Below, piece after piece: positions 47,016 through 57,063 of a DNA stretch of 64,000 nt. Within the stretch, counting starts at the first letter, position 1, and each line of letters opens with the position of its first letter. This DNA is from Crithidia fasciculata (Eukaryota > Euglenozoa > Kinetoplastea > Trypanosomatida > Trypanosomatidae), in assembly GCA_000331325.2 (NCBI GenBank), contig CM003423.1, forward strand, positions 558,001 through 622,000, given 5' to 3'. Both the position numbers and the translations under genes were made by a program. The notes under the pieces are model-generated. The model made no database searches and was not told the origin of the DNA. It was given only the letters and a program-made list of their open reading frames with translations.

Positions 47016-50000
47016 ATGCGCTCGCGCCGACAGGGCGTGCTGGATGCGGTGAGTGTGCTCGGCATGGACCCCTGGAAGGATGACCGGGTGCGTGACTTCG
47101 TGGCTGTCAACACGATTCAGCGGCTGCGCGCCTATCACCTCGAGGCGGGTGCGCCGATGCCCGCCATCGCCGACGTGAACGCTGATCGGGCACTGAACCT
47201 CCTCCTGTTGCCCCGCGCGGAGCCGGACTACCGTCCATGCTGTGGCGAGCGGCCCCCGACACAGGCGGAGCTGCGCGCGAAGGCACGCGCACGACGCCCG
47301 CAGCAACCACACAAGCCGCACAGGCACACCGGCGGCAGTGACGGCGAGAAGGAAACAACTGGGGTGGACACGCAACAAGGAAAGAGCCCGTCGTCGACTT
47401 CCACTTCCTCCCCCGCTGCGTCACGCACTTCTTCTGCCAAGTCCTCGGTCTCCCGCAGTGACAGGGATGAGAAGGAGGGAGAAGAGGGGCAGACACCAGC
47501 GCGACAGATGCTCTCTGCCGACGGCTCTTCCCCATCACCGGTAGCCGCTGCGTCGCAGCACGCAACGCCCTCTCCGCACTGTGCGGTAGACCGTGCCCGT
47601 GCTTTGTTCTTTGGAACAGCGTCTTTTTTCTCCTCCACCTCTCCGCGGCGGCTTGTGAACTCGCCGCATGTTCCGTTGACCCCATCTGTCACCTCACCAG
47701 CTTCAGCCGTCGATCGAAACACACCGCGGCACACCAGTGCCGCTGCTGCTACTGCTACTGCTGGTGTGGGGACGACTACTCCTGCTTCTTCTTCTTCACG
47801 TGTTGACGTAGGGCCAAGTGGCACGCCGGTAGGAGGTGGGGAGGAGGAGAGAGAGGCGCGGGCCGTCCCGTCTGTCGCAACCCGCTCGCTGCACACGGAG
47901 CTGGACACCTACATCGCAGCGAACAGTACCCCGCTGCGCATTCCACCACCGCTGCCGCAGGAACAACGGCATCAGGCAGACGATCAACAGAACACGTCCT
48001 CTTTTAAACAAGAAGAGGAGGAAAAAAGAGGCGTTGCTGGTGCTGCTGCTGCACACGTGGCCGACGCAGCATCATCCCCGCTTAGTACTTTCCGTGGTGA
48101 TGATGAGGCAAGCAGAGAGGTGGTGAACACCACAACGACAGCAAGTGCAGACGCGCACCCTGACACAAACACCATCTCGCCCAGCAGGCACGCTGATAGC
48201 GCTGGAGAGGAGGACGGCGGACATACCAGCAGCAAGAGAGATAGCATTAATGACGACGACGCAGCAGCACCACCACCGCTGCACCACCGCAGCTGCGACG
48301 TCTGCGACGCCATTGTAGACTACTTTCAATCGATGCTCACCCGCGGTGTGGTGCTGGACCGCTACAACCACAAGGACCTTGCCTTTGCGTGGTGGGTTCT
48401 CGGGCGGAACATGGACGCGGCAGCGCTGGAGATTCGCGGCCCGATGCGGCGGGAGGCGCTGCTCATTACGATCCGCAACCTCTACTACGGCCTTCTCTCC
48501 GCCGAGGAGGCCAAAACGCGGAAGGCGGAGGCGGCTGCCACGCATCGAACGGAGATGTCGAACACGCCCGACGGCGCCTCTCGCACGAGTGGTGGTAGCG
48601 GAGGTGGGATGAGTGACATGACGGCCACCGGGCAGACAAAGGTGAAGCCGGCCGGCTGCTTCGATCCCAACCGTGGAGCCTCCACAGCAGCAGAGGAGGA
48701 GAAAAAGAAAGGAGCTGAGGACGAGGGAGAGGAGAGAAGAAAATCGGATGGGACGGCTGCAGAGCTCAGGGCTGCCAGAGGGAGTGTACCGCTTGGCCGT
48801 CCACGAGGACGCGGCCGCACCCCCGGCTCTGCTGGAGCCGCAGCTCAACCACCACCCGTGCCACCTCCGCCGCCGATCTCTCCGCTGACGTCGACAGTGA
48901 CGACGCGAAAGCGCGCACGAGCTGCTGCTGCTGCTGCGGCTGTTGCGGCGGAGCGTACCGAGGGGAAAGATGTGAAGACAGAGGCAGAAGAGAGCGTCCG
49001 CGCTGGCAAGACCGGTGTGTCTGCCCTGCGCTCGTCTCCCGCTCTCACCCCCGCGCGCTCCAATAAAACAGCGGAAGACGAAGCAGAAGCCTCCATGGCA
49101 CCTCTTGCGGCGGCGTTGCGCGGTCGTGATGACGCTGGTGTCTCGTCTGGCCCAATGGCCGACAAGGAGGATGCAAATGAAGAGGACGACAACAGCAACA
49201 CCGGTGCGACGTCGCTCACGAGTTCGACAGCAACGTCGCGCGCCGGCAGTGTAGCACCACTCGGCGTTTCCTCCGCGTCTTCCTCCGGTGGCCGCCGTCG
49301 CCGCCGCGCAGAGGACCGTCGCCGCGCGGTCGAGGAGACGTGGACGTCGACGCGTACGAACCGGCGTGCCGCTGCCGCTGTTGCGGCTGCCGCGCTGGAG
49401 CTCAGCGGGATGCCCTCTGTGGTGGAGGCTGTGAGGAAGGCGGAGGGGCGTGCGTCGGCGCGTGCGAGTCTTCGTGGAGGCGAAGAAGGGGATGCGTCCC
49501 CTACTGTGAAGGCGGAAGAAGAGGAGGAAAAGAGTGAGTTGTCTGCGCTCTCAGCACGTGGCCTTGTAAAGGGTGTAAAGGCTGCTGCTGCTGACGATAA
49601 AGCGAAGAAAGGAGTGCCGAGAGCGACGACCACCGCTGCCGCCACCACCACCACCACTGCTGCTGCTCAGGTCAAGGGCAAAGGCGGCACTGCTGCCAAG
49701 CGGGTGCGGAGTCCGAGCAGCGCCAGCAGCAGCAGCAGCAGCAGCACGTCCGATGAAAAGGATGAAAACGACGAGGAAGGGAAAGGGAGGAGAGAGACGT
49801 CAACTGTGTCAAGGTCTCGCACTGCTACCGCCGCGTCGCAGAAGGCCCAAACGACAACCACAGCAGATGACGCTGCCTCCGCTACCAAGACGGCAGAAAA
49901 AAGGGAAGAAATGAAGGCGGAGGTGAGAGATGCGTCGACCACAAAGCCAGCCACCAGCACCGCAGCAGCCACCTCTAAGACGGCGAAGAAGCCACCACCG

Positions 50001-51635
50001 CAGCCGCAGCAGCCACCGAAAGAAGAACACCGCGGACGGCCACGTGGCACCTTCAAGTATCCTCGGCTTGTCGACGGTGTTTTGGTGGGTGGCACAGCCG
50101 CTCGTGCTGCCGAGAAGAAGCGAGGAGAGGCAGCAGCGGCAGCAGCAGCGTCCGCAGCAGCAAGTCTCGCAAAAAGCCAAACGTCAACAGCAGTCTCCAG
50201 CAACAACGTTTTGCACGGTGGTGCAGCCACAAAGGCAGGCGAAAGCGGCAAGGCCCTTTCTATCCCACGTGAGATGCCGTTGGGCCTCAACGCCCATCAG
50301 CGAGGCGTTCGCGCACGTGTCCAGCAGCGCATGGGTGTACCGCTGCCCACGGCAGCCCCACCGCCACCGCTTTCATCTTCTGTGTCGGACACGGCGGACG
50401 ACAGCACCGCAGCGCCATCAACGACGGTGTACTCCTCCTACACCTTTCTCCTCTCCTCCTTCGCAGCGCACGCTACGTCAGCAGCGGCGGCCAAAGCTGG
50501 CGGCACCACCGCAGCAGAGGCCACCACCGCTCCTGTTGTGTGGTACGGCCCTGCAGCCGGACCCTCTGCGTCGGCGAGTGCTGCGCGTGGGCGGGGGCGG
50601 AGGCGGCGGGTGGAGGGCGGAGTAGACCGCACGGTGTTGGGCCCTGCACTGCGGCATGACCAGGCGGCGCTTGAGCGGGAGGTGAAGGCTCGACTCACCG
50701 AGGAGACAGCAAACAAACCGAGCGCCTCTCTGCCCACTGCCGAGGCTTCTCTTGCAATCAGCGCGGACGTGAAGGCGGCGTTGATGAAGAGCGAAGGGGG
50801 CGATGAGATGGCCGAGGCGCAGACATTCCCTGTCGATAGTGCTAACAGCGCACTCTTCTTCCACCTTGTCCCGTCCTCCCTCTCAGAGAGAGAGGATACA
50901 GTGGACCGGACGTCGCCGCTTACGTCTCCGCCGAACCAAACAGGCAGCCCCACGTCTCCAGCCACCGCAGCAGCTAAACCGCAGCCCTTACAAGAACGGC
51001 AGTGCGCTCCTGCGCAGACACCATCACAGCCCCCATCACAGCCACCGCCGGTCGACTTCGCGGAGCTCTCCTACGCACAGCAGTGCCTGCTGGTGTGGAC
51101 GGCCGGCGGCTTGCTGGAGCGCCATGCTCGGCAGCGGCGGGAGGCGGAGGCACGGCGAGCACGTCTGCTGGCCCGCTGCGGCCGCATGGCAACACGGAGG
51201 ATGGCTGCCCGTGTGGCCGAGGTGGTGGAGAGCCGCATAAAGGACGACGGAGGAGAGGAGGAAGAGGGTGAAGAAGAGCGGCAGCTGGCGGTGGGGAGTG
51301 ATGGAGAGGGCAGTAACGCGTCGCACTCCGACTCGGACGGTGACGACGGCCACGGCGGGAGGGAGGGCATTATCGCGACGATGACGCGCGCTGGAGAGCG
51401 AAAGGGGGAGAAGCAGCGCAGTGGCAGGGCGGAAGACGCGGCGGAGCAGAGTGACTCGGACACGTCTTCGGTGTCGTCAGCGGAGACGCGTCGACACGAG
51501 CTGCGGCCCGCACCGCGACGCGTGTTCGACTACTGGGCAGCGTATCGAGCACTGCCAGCTGCTGGTCCTCTTGCTGGGTCGGTAGCCAGTGCCAGTGTCA
51601 AACTGGAAGCGGCAGCGGAACACGTGGCACGTTGA
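47016..51635 (+). CDS. Large AT-hook-like, probably nuclear protein
   Basis: This protein has 1539 residues from the ATG at 47016; the frame is open slightly further but only with a TTG. The N-terminal 85 residues are ordered and carry a helical V-L-G-M-D-P-W-K-D-D motif and a Cys-Cys pair. An ordered block at about residues 425-505 starts C-D-V-C-D and includes F-A-W-W-V-L-G-R and a Tyr-rich helix. Two AT-hook-like cores, G-R-P-R-G-R-G-R (about 593) and R-G-R-P-R-G-T-F-K-Y-P (about 1005), suggest binding to AT-rich DNA. A helical Arg-rich block lies near residues 1350-1410. The rest is Ala/Ser/Thr/Glu/Lys-rich disorder with many Lys-Arg clusters. A chromatin or DNA-binding role is inferred from the hooks; no enzyme domain is seen. 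Confidence 0.7.
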   Translation: MRSRRQGVLDAVSVLGMDPWKDDRVRDFVAVNTIQRLRAYHLEAGAPMPAIADVNADRALNLLLLPRAEPDYRPCCGERPPTQAELRAKARARRPQQPHKPHRHTGGSDGEKETTGVDTQQGKSPSSTSTSSPAASRTSSAKSSVSRSDRDEKEGEEGQTPARQMLSADGSSPSPVAAASQHATPSPHCAVDRARALFFGTASFFSSTSPRRLVNSPHVPLTPSVTSPASAVDRNTPRHTSAAAATATAGVGTTTPASSSSRVDVGPSGTPVGGGEEEREARAVPSVATRSLHTELDTYIAANSTPLRIPPPLPQEQRHQADDQQNTSSFKQEEEEKRGVAGAAAAHVADAASSPLSTFRGDDEASREVVNTTTTASADAHPDTNTISPSRHADSAGEEDGGHTSSKRDSINDDDAAAPPPLHHRSCDVCDAIVDYFQSMLTRGVVLDRYNHKDLAFAWWVLGRNMDAAALEIRGPMRREALLITIRNLYYGLLSAEEAKTRKAEAAATHRTEMSNTPDGASRTSGGSGGGMSDMTATGQTKVKPAGCFDPNRGASTAAEEEKKKGAEDEGEERRKSDGTAAELRAARGSVPLGRPRGRGRTPGSAGAAAQPPPVPPPPPISPLTSTVTTRKRARAAAAAAAVAAERTEGKDVKTEAEESVRAGKTGVSALRSSPALTPARSNKTAEDEAEASMAPLAAALRGRDDAGVSSGPMADKEDANEEDDNSNTGATSLTSSTATSRAGSVAPLGVSSASSSGGRRRRRAEDRRRAVEETWTSTRTNRRAAAAVAAAALELSGMPSVVEAVRKAEGRASARASLRGGEEGDASPTVKAEEEEEKSELSALSARGLVKGVKAAAADDKAKKGVPRATTTAAATTTTTAAAQVKGKGGTAAKRVRSPSSASSSSSSSTSDEKDENDEEGKGRRETSTVSRSRTATAASQKAQTTTTADDAASATKTAEKREEMKAEVRDASTTKPATSTAAATSKTAKKPPPQPQQPPKEEHRGRPRGTFKYPRLVDGVLVGGTAARAAEKKRGEAAAAAAASAAASLAKSQTSTAVSSNNVLHGGAATKAGESGKALSIPREMPLGLNAHQRGVRARVQQRMGVPLPTAAPPPPLSSSVSDTADDSTAAPSTTVYSSYTFLLSSFAAHATSAAAAKAGGTTAAEATTAPVVWYGPAAGPSASASAARGRGRRRRVEGGVDRTVLGPALRHDQAALEREVKARLTEETANKPSASLPTAEASLAISADVKAALMKSEGGDEMAEAQTFPVDSANSALFFHLVPSSLSEREDTVDRTSPLTSPPNQTGSPTSPATAAAKPQPLQERQCAPAQTPSQPPSQPPPVDFAELSYAQQCLLVWTAGGLLERHARQRREAEARRARLLARCGRMATRRMAARVAEVVESRIKDDGGEEEEGEEERQLAVGSDGEGSNASHSDSDGDDGHGGREGIIATMTRAGERKGEKQRSGRAEDAAEQSDSDTSSVSSAETRRHELRPAPRRVFDYWAAYRALPAAGPLAGSVASASVKLEAAAEHVAR

Positions 51636-52144
51636 GGCGTGCGCGCTTCTGCTCCAAATAGAGGCAAGCTGTTCAATCTTCTACGGAAAAGACGAGAGAG
51701 AGTGTACAATAGAAGATTCATACCAGTGGATTATAAAAGGTAAACGGAAACAGCTGGCGAAGAGCTCCTGCCGACTTTTTCTGAAGTTTTTTTTTTTCCC
51801 CCCTCTATAAATAGTGTTATGCCACATTTCGATGAAGGGCGTGAGAGGACGAAGTGACGCCGCAATACGATGCTGCCCTTCTTTCTTTGCTGCGATTTCA
51901 GCGTCGGCGTTGTGGCACGCAAAGGTGGATGCGTTGTCGCAATCCCACAAGATTTCTTTTCCACCCCTCTTTTATCCCCCTTCTCCCATCTCCTTCTCTT
52001 CTGTCTCTTCTGCGATTGTCGACGTCACTTGAACACTGGCTTCTGGCACACATATGTATGCATGTGCTGTCCAACTCGCACACCAGTGAAAATATTCTCC
52101 TCGACTTCAACGCCAACTTGCGCAGGTGAGAGGAGGTGATTGGC

Positions 52145-52196
52145 TTCCCTTTCTCTCTCTCCCTCTCTGTTTAATTGCTTGTACGCTGTTCGCCAG
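52145..52196 (+). promoter_or_regulatory. Polypyrimidine tract and AG trans-splice acceptor
   Basis: A CT tract at 52145-52170 is followed by CGCCAG at 52191-52196. It would give a 156-base 5' UTR that includes later CT repeats. No AG lies between the later CT tract and the ATG at 52353, so this acceptor is preferred. Confidence 0.45.
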
Positions 52197-52317
52197 TACT
52201 GCACTGCGTCCGCAGGCTTGGAGCGGAGGTCAAAAAGAAGCGATTCTTCGTACGCATACTCTCTCTCTCTCTCTTTGTGGTTCGTGTGCACGTGTGCGTG
52301 TGTGTCTCTCTCTCTCT

Positions 52318-52338
52318 GCCGTGCCGTGCCGTGCCGTC
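52318..52338. repeat. Tandem GTGCC pentamer before the start codon
   Basis: About four units of GTGCC lie 15 bases upstream of the GTPase start codon, inside the predicted 5' UTR. A pentamer repeat at this place could form a small GC-rich obstacle to scanning, but this is speculative. Confidence 0.7.
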
Positions 52339-52352
52339 CACATATCGAATGA

Positions 52353-53531
52353 ATGCTCCACTTCGTTGCCGGCGTCTATAACAGCCTCTTCCGCACCCCC
52401 GAGTATCATGTCCTCATCGTTGGCCGCGAGTGCGCCGGCAAGTCCACGCTGCTGGAACAGCTGAAGTTCCTCTACACCCCGGCAGCGCAGGAGAGGGAAG
52501 AGGGGCAGCTGCAAGCGGAGCGCCGCGCCACCAACTGCGGCGCCTCTTCCGCACCGTTGCCGGAGGACCAGAGCGGAGAGGTGACGTCGTCGACAGCAGA
52601 GGCGTCGCCCGCACACGCGCCGCAGCGGCACACCCTCCCGCCCGGCACCCCTCTCCCCGCCACCGCCGCCTACATGACACAGAAGCGTATTCGTCCCACT
52701 GTTGGCCTCAACTACGCCGTTGTGCAGCACCGCTTCAGCCCCACCGTGGCCGTCGTGCACAAGGTAAAAAAGTCGATGCTGCACACCGCACCGGTCGCCT
52801 CACTGCCACCGCCTCCGGCGGAAATTTTAGCCGAGCAGCGTGCCCGGCAGCAGGCGGTGTTGGCCAACGCCCCCAGCGATGTCGTGACGCGGGTGGTGCT
52901 GCGCGACTTGGGTGGCCAGACGGCTCTGCGGGATTTGTGGGAGAAGTACTACAGCCAGACGCAAGCCGTGGTCTACGTGGTGGACAGCACTCTACCTTTT
53001 CGATGCCCCGCAGCGACCCCCGCTGCGTCTCCGCGAGACCACTTCACCAGGAAAGAACTGGAAGACTTGTATCGGCCAGATCAACAGCTCCTCCTGCAGC
53101 TGCTGCAGCATCCACTGCTGGAGGATGTGCCCGTGCTTCTGCTGAGCAACAAGGTGGACGAAATGCCTCACATTCCCCTAGCGGCGGTGCAGGAGGCGAT
53201 GGGGCTGGCGGAGCTGGCGGCGAGCCGGGCCTTCTACATGCAAGGTGAAACTCTAAGCGACGAAGAGGAGCGAAGCGCGGTGTCCAGCAGTGCACACACA
53301 GACGACACGCTCACCACCTCGCCCACCGCAGCGGAGGGCAACGTCACGCTGTCGCGGCACTGCACACGCGCCGAGGCAACGCAGCGCAAGGTTGGCGAGA
53401 GCGGCTTCGGGGAGGTCGCCATGCGCATTGCAGAGGTGAGCGCTGTGGACGGTGCGGGAGTGGCGGGAGCGATGGACTGGTTGGTGGCGCAGCTGCTGCA
53501 TCGTGCCCGGAATGTCAGCGCTGACGCGTAA
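52353..53531 (+). CDS. ARFRP1/Arl3p-type Arf-like small GTPase with insertions
   Basis: This protein has 392 residues against about 200 for the family. The N-terminus (M-L-H-F-V-A-G-V-Y-N-S-L-F then E-Y-H-V-L-I-V-G) matches ARFRP1, which acts at the trans-Golgi by recruiting Arl1 and golgins. The P-loop is G-R-E-C-A-G-K-S (about residues 24-31). Switch I is P-T-V-G-L-N (about 114), switch II D-L-G-G-Q (about 187-191) followed by L-W-E-K-Y-Y, and the base-recognition motif S-N-K-V-D (about 265). A final helix is G-A-M-D-W-L-V. Insertions lie between the P-loop and switch I (about 70 residues), after switch I (about 50) and after N-K-x-D (about 50). There is no Gly at position 2, in line with ARFRP1 members that use N-terminal acetylation instead of myristate. 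Confidence 0.85.
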   Translation: MLHFVAGVYNSLFRTPEYHVLIVGRECAGKSTLLEQLKFLYTPAAQEREEGQLQAERRATNCGASSAPLPEDQSGEVTSSTAEASPAHAPQRHTLPPGTPLPATAAYMTQKRIRPTVGLNYAVVQHRFSPTVAVVHKVKKSMLHTAPVASLPPPPAEILAEQRARQQAVLANAPSDVVTRVVLRDLGGQTALRDLWEKYYSQTQAVVYVVDSTLPFRCPAATPAASPRDHFTRKELEDLYRPDQQLLLQLLQHPLLEDVPVLLLSNKVDEMPHIPLAAVQEAMGLAELAASRAFYMQGETLSDEEERSAVSSSAHTDDTLTTSPTAAEGNVTLSRHCTRAEATQRKVGESGFGEVAMRIAEVSAVDGAGVAGAMDWLVAQLLHRARNVSADA

Positions 53532-54319
53532 CGCACAGCTTCGTTTGCGTGCACGCGCGTGTGTGTGTATGTGTTGTTTTTGTGGCCAATATGCAATGCA
53601 GTGCTGAGCTGCGTTCTGATGACTGCTGCTGCACTCCCCTCTTCTTTCTTTCTCCAACACGCTGACCTACTTTGAGATGGAGGACTCGCGGCGGCGGCTG
53701 TCTTGGGCTCCTCTCCGCCTCGCAACCTCTCTCCATCTTACACCTTTTGTTCCCCTCACTGCAGCTGGCATGTACACTCCTTTTCTTTCCCCCCTCTGTC
53801 TATGTGCCCAGACGGCGGAGGAGGCATCAAGGACAACAATCTCAAGCATATAAATTAAGGTAGTAAAAGCCTACGCTGCCCCGTTTAAAAAATAATTGCT
53901 CTCTCGACGGGTACTGACACTGCGTTCCCGTTGTTACGCAGAGCTCTTGCGTCCTTCACGTACGCTCTGCGCGGAAAAGGCAGGCATGTAGTGATGAGTA
54001 AATGACACCAAATTTTTTGAAGTGATCTGCTTCGAGCTCATTCCCAGGTTTTTTTTTCTGGCTTTCAGGATGCCCTCTGACACCCACCAATTCAATGCTT
54101 AAAGAGCTGCGAGTGTCACTACCGCTCCTTATTATCTTCCTCTGCTTGTACCTCCCCGTTTCTTTTTTAACTTATCTCCTTCCGCCTTTCATCACCGCAT
54201 CAACGCTCTTTCACACACATAATTTTCTTCTTCTCTCTCGCTCCACTGCAGTCTCAGAGACACACTTTTTTTTTTAGTTGCCATTCCGTTTTGCTCTTGC
54301 ACTTGTCAGCGCAACAACA
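53532..54319 (+). other. Intergenic spacer
   Basis: This 788-base spacer is mixed, then T/C-rich from 54110. A T run with TAG at 54266-54277 and a CT tract ending GCAG at 54247-54250 are acceptor candidates for the next gene. No RNA gene was recognised. Confidence 0.6.
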
Positions 54320-54706
54320 ATGTTCGACCCAAAGCAGATCACCGCCTCCATGCTGGGCTACGCCCCCCAGTTCGTGCTGGCGCGCTTCTCCTCCGTCATT
54401 ATGGGCGTCATCGCAGCGTACGGCGTGCTCCTCTTCTTCCTCGGACAGCCTCCCTTTTTTCAGCGCGTGGGAGAGTTGGGTGTGGTCATGTTGGGGGCTT
54501 ACGTCGCTGCGCGTGGCGTGCGTTATGCCATGGTGAAGCTGATTGCGATGATCGAGGGACCCGATGCGAGTGCCGCTGGTGTTGCTGCGCCAGTTGCGGC
54601 TGCTCCGCCTGCTGCGTCCGCTGGTAGCAGCGCCGCGACCGCGAAGGGTGCGCCGTCACAGCAGTCGCCAAAGGCGGGTGGAAAGGAGGAGAGGGGGTTG
54701 GACTGA
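54320..54706 (+). CDS. Small membrane protein with two hydrophobic helices
   Basis: This protein has 128 residues from the ATG at 54320; the frame upstream to 54278 offers only a TTG. Hydrophobic segments lie at about residues 23-45 (V-I-M-G-V-I-A-A-Y-G-V-L-L-F-F) and about 52-70 (L-G-V-V-M-L-G-A-Y-V-A-A-R), with an amphipathic stretch to 82. The last 45 residues are Ala/Pro/Ser/Gly-rich and end in basic and acidic residues. No signal peptide is obvious, so both ends may face the cytosol in a hairpin. The family was not recognised. The N-terminal half looks well conserved in composition, while the tail looks disordered. Confidence 0.7.
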   Translation: MFDPKQITASMLGYAPQFVLARFSSVIMGVIAAYGVLLFFLGQPPFFQRVGELGVVMLGAYVAARGVRYAMVKLIAMIEGPDASAAGVAAPVAAAPPAASAGSSAATAKGAPSQQSPKAGGKEERGLD

Positions 54707-55374
54707 GCAGCGGGTGCTCGCAGCATGAGAAGAAGAGCTGCTGGAGTGAGGCAACGCCTTCTGTAGTGTCTGCTGTCCCCATGGTAGTGAGCCGGGCTGG
54801 TGCCTGTTTGCTCTTCTTTTTTTTTTCCTGTTGCGTTGTGCGACTAGTTGCGTGTTAAAGTTTTGATTGCTCACGATGTGCTGACTCCGTCTCTTTATTT
54901 AAGCAATAATACTGCGCACGCTTCGGCTCCTTACTTCACTGGCTCCCATTGGCCACCGCGTACCGCGATGCACTCAAAGGTGCGTGCTTAATGTTGTATT
55001 TCTCTCTTCCCAAACTGTCTTAATTCTCTTCGGGAGATGTCTTGCAGGTACGTCAGTGGCCCTGCGTAAAAAAAAAAAAACAAGAACAGTGCTGCTTCAC
55101 ATCTTCTGTCATCTCACTCTCCTCTTCTCACATCTTTCATATGAACTCGTTCTTCCTTCTTCCGCCTCAGCGACAGCGACTCCATATCGACAAGCGCGTA
55201 AGGCGTGTATTACAAAGAGAGGAGAGGCACCAACAGACGGTCTTCCCACTCCGCGACACGTGCGTTGTCAGAGGAAGACTCTACAGAGTCCCACTAAATC
55301 GAGCGAAAAAAAAAGAGAAAGAAATATCATTGTTCTGAAACTCGGAAAAGCACACACACTCGCACGCACACACA
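54707..55374 (+). other. Intergenic spacer
   Basis: This 668-base spacer holds an A run (55069-55081), a CT-rich stretch (55105-55170) and a CA-rich stretch just before the start codon. An overlapping frame from 54984 shows no conserved protein. No RNA gene was recognised. Confidence 0.55.
55150..55170 (+). promoter_or_regulatory. Polypyrimidine tract and AG trans-splice acceptor
   Basis: The pyrimidine stretch ends CGCCTCAG at 55163-55170, giving a 204-base 5' UTR to the Yip1-like gene. Confidence 0.5.
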
Positions 55375-57063
55375 ATGAACCCCCAACGTCCCTACGAGGG
55401 CTACGCGTACCCCACCGAGTTCCAAAGCGGCGCAGGCGGCCAGGCGGACTCCTACTTCTCCCCCTCTCGCTCCCCTCCGCCCTCCGCGCTGTCAGCTGCT
55501 GGCGGTGCCGTGGGCAGCACCGGTCTTACCCGTCGCTCCCCTCAGCACACGGGCAGTGGCGCCAACATCGCCGCGGCAGCTGCCAACGCGAACGCCTCCC
55601 CAACCGGTGGCGGCCCTGTCTCCGTCGCCTTCAACACCGCTTCTCCCAGCACCAACACGAACCAGTACCCCGGCAGCTACGGCTACTTCCACGGACACGG
55701 CAACAGCATCGATGTGAACAGCGGTTACAACAGCGACGCCGGGAGTTCGGTGTCCAACCCGCGGTACTTTCCCCACGGCGGTGGCGCTGGTATGGGGGGA
55801 CAGGAGGCCGTCGCGACGGACATCTCGCCGACGCGTCCGCCACCGCCGCAGCCGCCGCGCTTCGGTGGGCCGCGCCACGCGTCTGCCGTGCCCGGTGCGA
55901 TCAACGCCGACGGCCCCGCGTCCGCAAATCTCGGCAGTGGCACCAGCAGCGGTGGTGGGAATGGTGGCGTCTTTCAGCCTGGCGGTGGTGATGTGCGTCG
56001 GGGCTCAGCAGGAGAAAGCACACGCAGTGGCGAGTCGACGCGGCCACCCGTCGCCCCTCCGCCGACGTTTTTGCCCTCCCGTCCGTTTGTGCAGACCCCG
56101 CCGCTGACGGCTGCGTCACCGCTTGGCGGTCACGGACACGCACCACATCCACAACATCAGCAGCAGCAGCAGCCGTACATGGTACCGATGCCACCCGCTG
56201 CGTCCTCGTTCCAGAGTGGTGGCCGGCACGGCGGCGGCGACCCGCTGGGCGGGGCAACGCCACTCGATATCAGCGCTGCCGCACCGCGGATGCCGCACAT
56301 GGTGAGCCCCAGCACGGCCGGCCCGCGCATGCCTGCTGCGTCGAGCGACTACGGACAGTCGTACGGTGCGCCAACCAGCGGCGGTGGCGGTGGTGGTGGT
56401 GGCGGCTTCTTTAGCCGAATGGTGGCGCAGGTGATCCCTACCTTTGACGACGGCAACGCCGGTGTGGTGGCTGCGGGGGAGATGGGAGGGGTGCCGCGTG
56501 AGCGTCCGCCGCATCAGCTCCGCTTTGGCAACCCTGAGGACGACCTCCCCTTGCTCGAGGAGCTCGGCATCTTTCCCCGCCACATCGTGGACAAGGCACG
56601 GGCGGTGCTGAACCCCTTCCGGACGATGAGCGTCGACGCCGCGAAGGACACCGACCTGGCCGGCCCCATCCTCTTTGCCCTCTCCCTCGCCCTGCTCCTG
56701 TCGCTGCGGGGGAAGATCCAGTTCAGCGCCATCTATGGGCTCTTTGTGCTCGGTGTGGCCTTCTTCAAGGTGCTGCTCTCGCTGATGCAGCCGAAAGGCG
56801 GTGGTGCCCCGCTGCAGTTCGTGGTGAGCACCGTGGGCTACGCCCTGCTCCCGACGGTGCTGCTCGCTGTGGTGCGTACGACGTGCTCGTGGCTGCTCAC
56901 GCGGCGCAGCCTCCTGCCGCTGACGTTGCTGATGATTCTTTGGTCTGCCTGGTGTGGGTCGGTGCTTGTGGCGAAGGGGCTGGGGATGCAGGAGCAGCGC
57001 TACTTGGTTCTGTACCCGATGGTGCTCTTCTACGCCGCCTTTGATGCGCTTACGGTGTTTTAG
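55375..57063 (+). CDS. Yip1/YIPF5 family Golgi membrane protein
   Basis: This protein has 562 residues, much longer than usual family members (about 250). Residues 1-385 are Gly/Ser/Pro/Asn-rich and disordered, with a His/Gln run near 260 and a Gly run near 340. The Yip1 domain starts with L-P-L-L-E-E-L-G-I (about 388) and the family's P-F-R-T and D-L-A-G-P signature (about 418-427). About five membrane helices follow, with G-K-I-Q-F, Y-G-L-F-V-L-G, G-Y-A-L-L-P and a final L-Y-P-M-V-L-F-Y-A-A-F. Family members interact with Rab GTPases and COPII in ER-to-Golgi transport. The best match by eye is YIPF5/Yip1 rather than YIPF1-4. The long N-terminus is the unusual part. The ARFRP1-like Golgi GTPase lies 2 kb upstream, probably by chance. 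Confidence 0.9.
   Translation: MNPQRPYEGYAYPTEFQSGAGGQADSYFSPSRSPPPSALSAAGGAVGSTGLTRRSPQHTGSGANIAAAAANANASPTGGGPVSVAFNTASPSTNTNQYPGSYGYFHGHGNSIDVNSGYNSDAGSSVSNPRYFPHGGGAGMGGQEAVATDISPTRPPPPQPPRFGGPRHASAVPGAINADGPASANLGSGTSSGGGNGGVFQPGGGDVRRGSAGESTRSGESTRPPVAPPPTFLPSRPFVQTPPLTAASPLGGHGHAPHPQHQQQQQPYMVPMPPAASSFQSGGRHGGGDPLGGATPLDISAAAPRMPHMVSPSTAGPRMPAASSDYGQSYGAPTSGGGGGGGGGFFSRMVAQVIPTFDDGNAGVVAAGEMGGVPRERPPHQLRFGNPEDDLPLLEELGIFPRHIVDKARAVLNPFRTMSVDAAKDTDLAGPILFALSLALLLSLRGKIQFSAIYGLFVLGVAFFKVLLSLMQPKGGGAPLQFVVSTVGYALLPTVLLAVVRTTCSWLLTRRSLLPLTLLMILWSAWCGSVLVAKGLGMQEQRYLVLYPMVLFYAAFDALTVF

Larger units (their letters stand above)
51636..52352 (+). other. Intergenic spacer
   Basis: This 717-base stretch holds the 3' UTR of the AT-hook gene and the 5' UTR of the GTPase gene, with CT repeats (52259-52274, 52304-52318) and a GTGCC repeat just before the start codon. 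No RNA gene was recognised. Confidence 0.6.
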
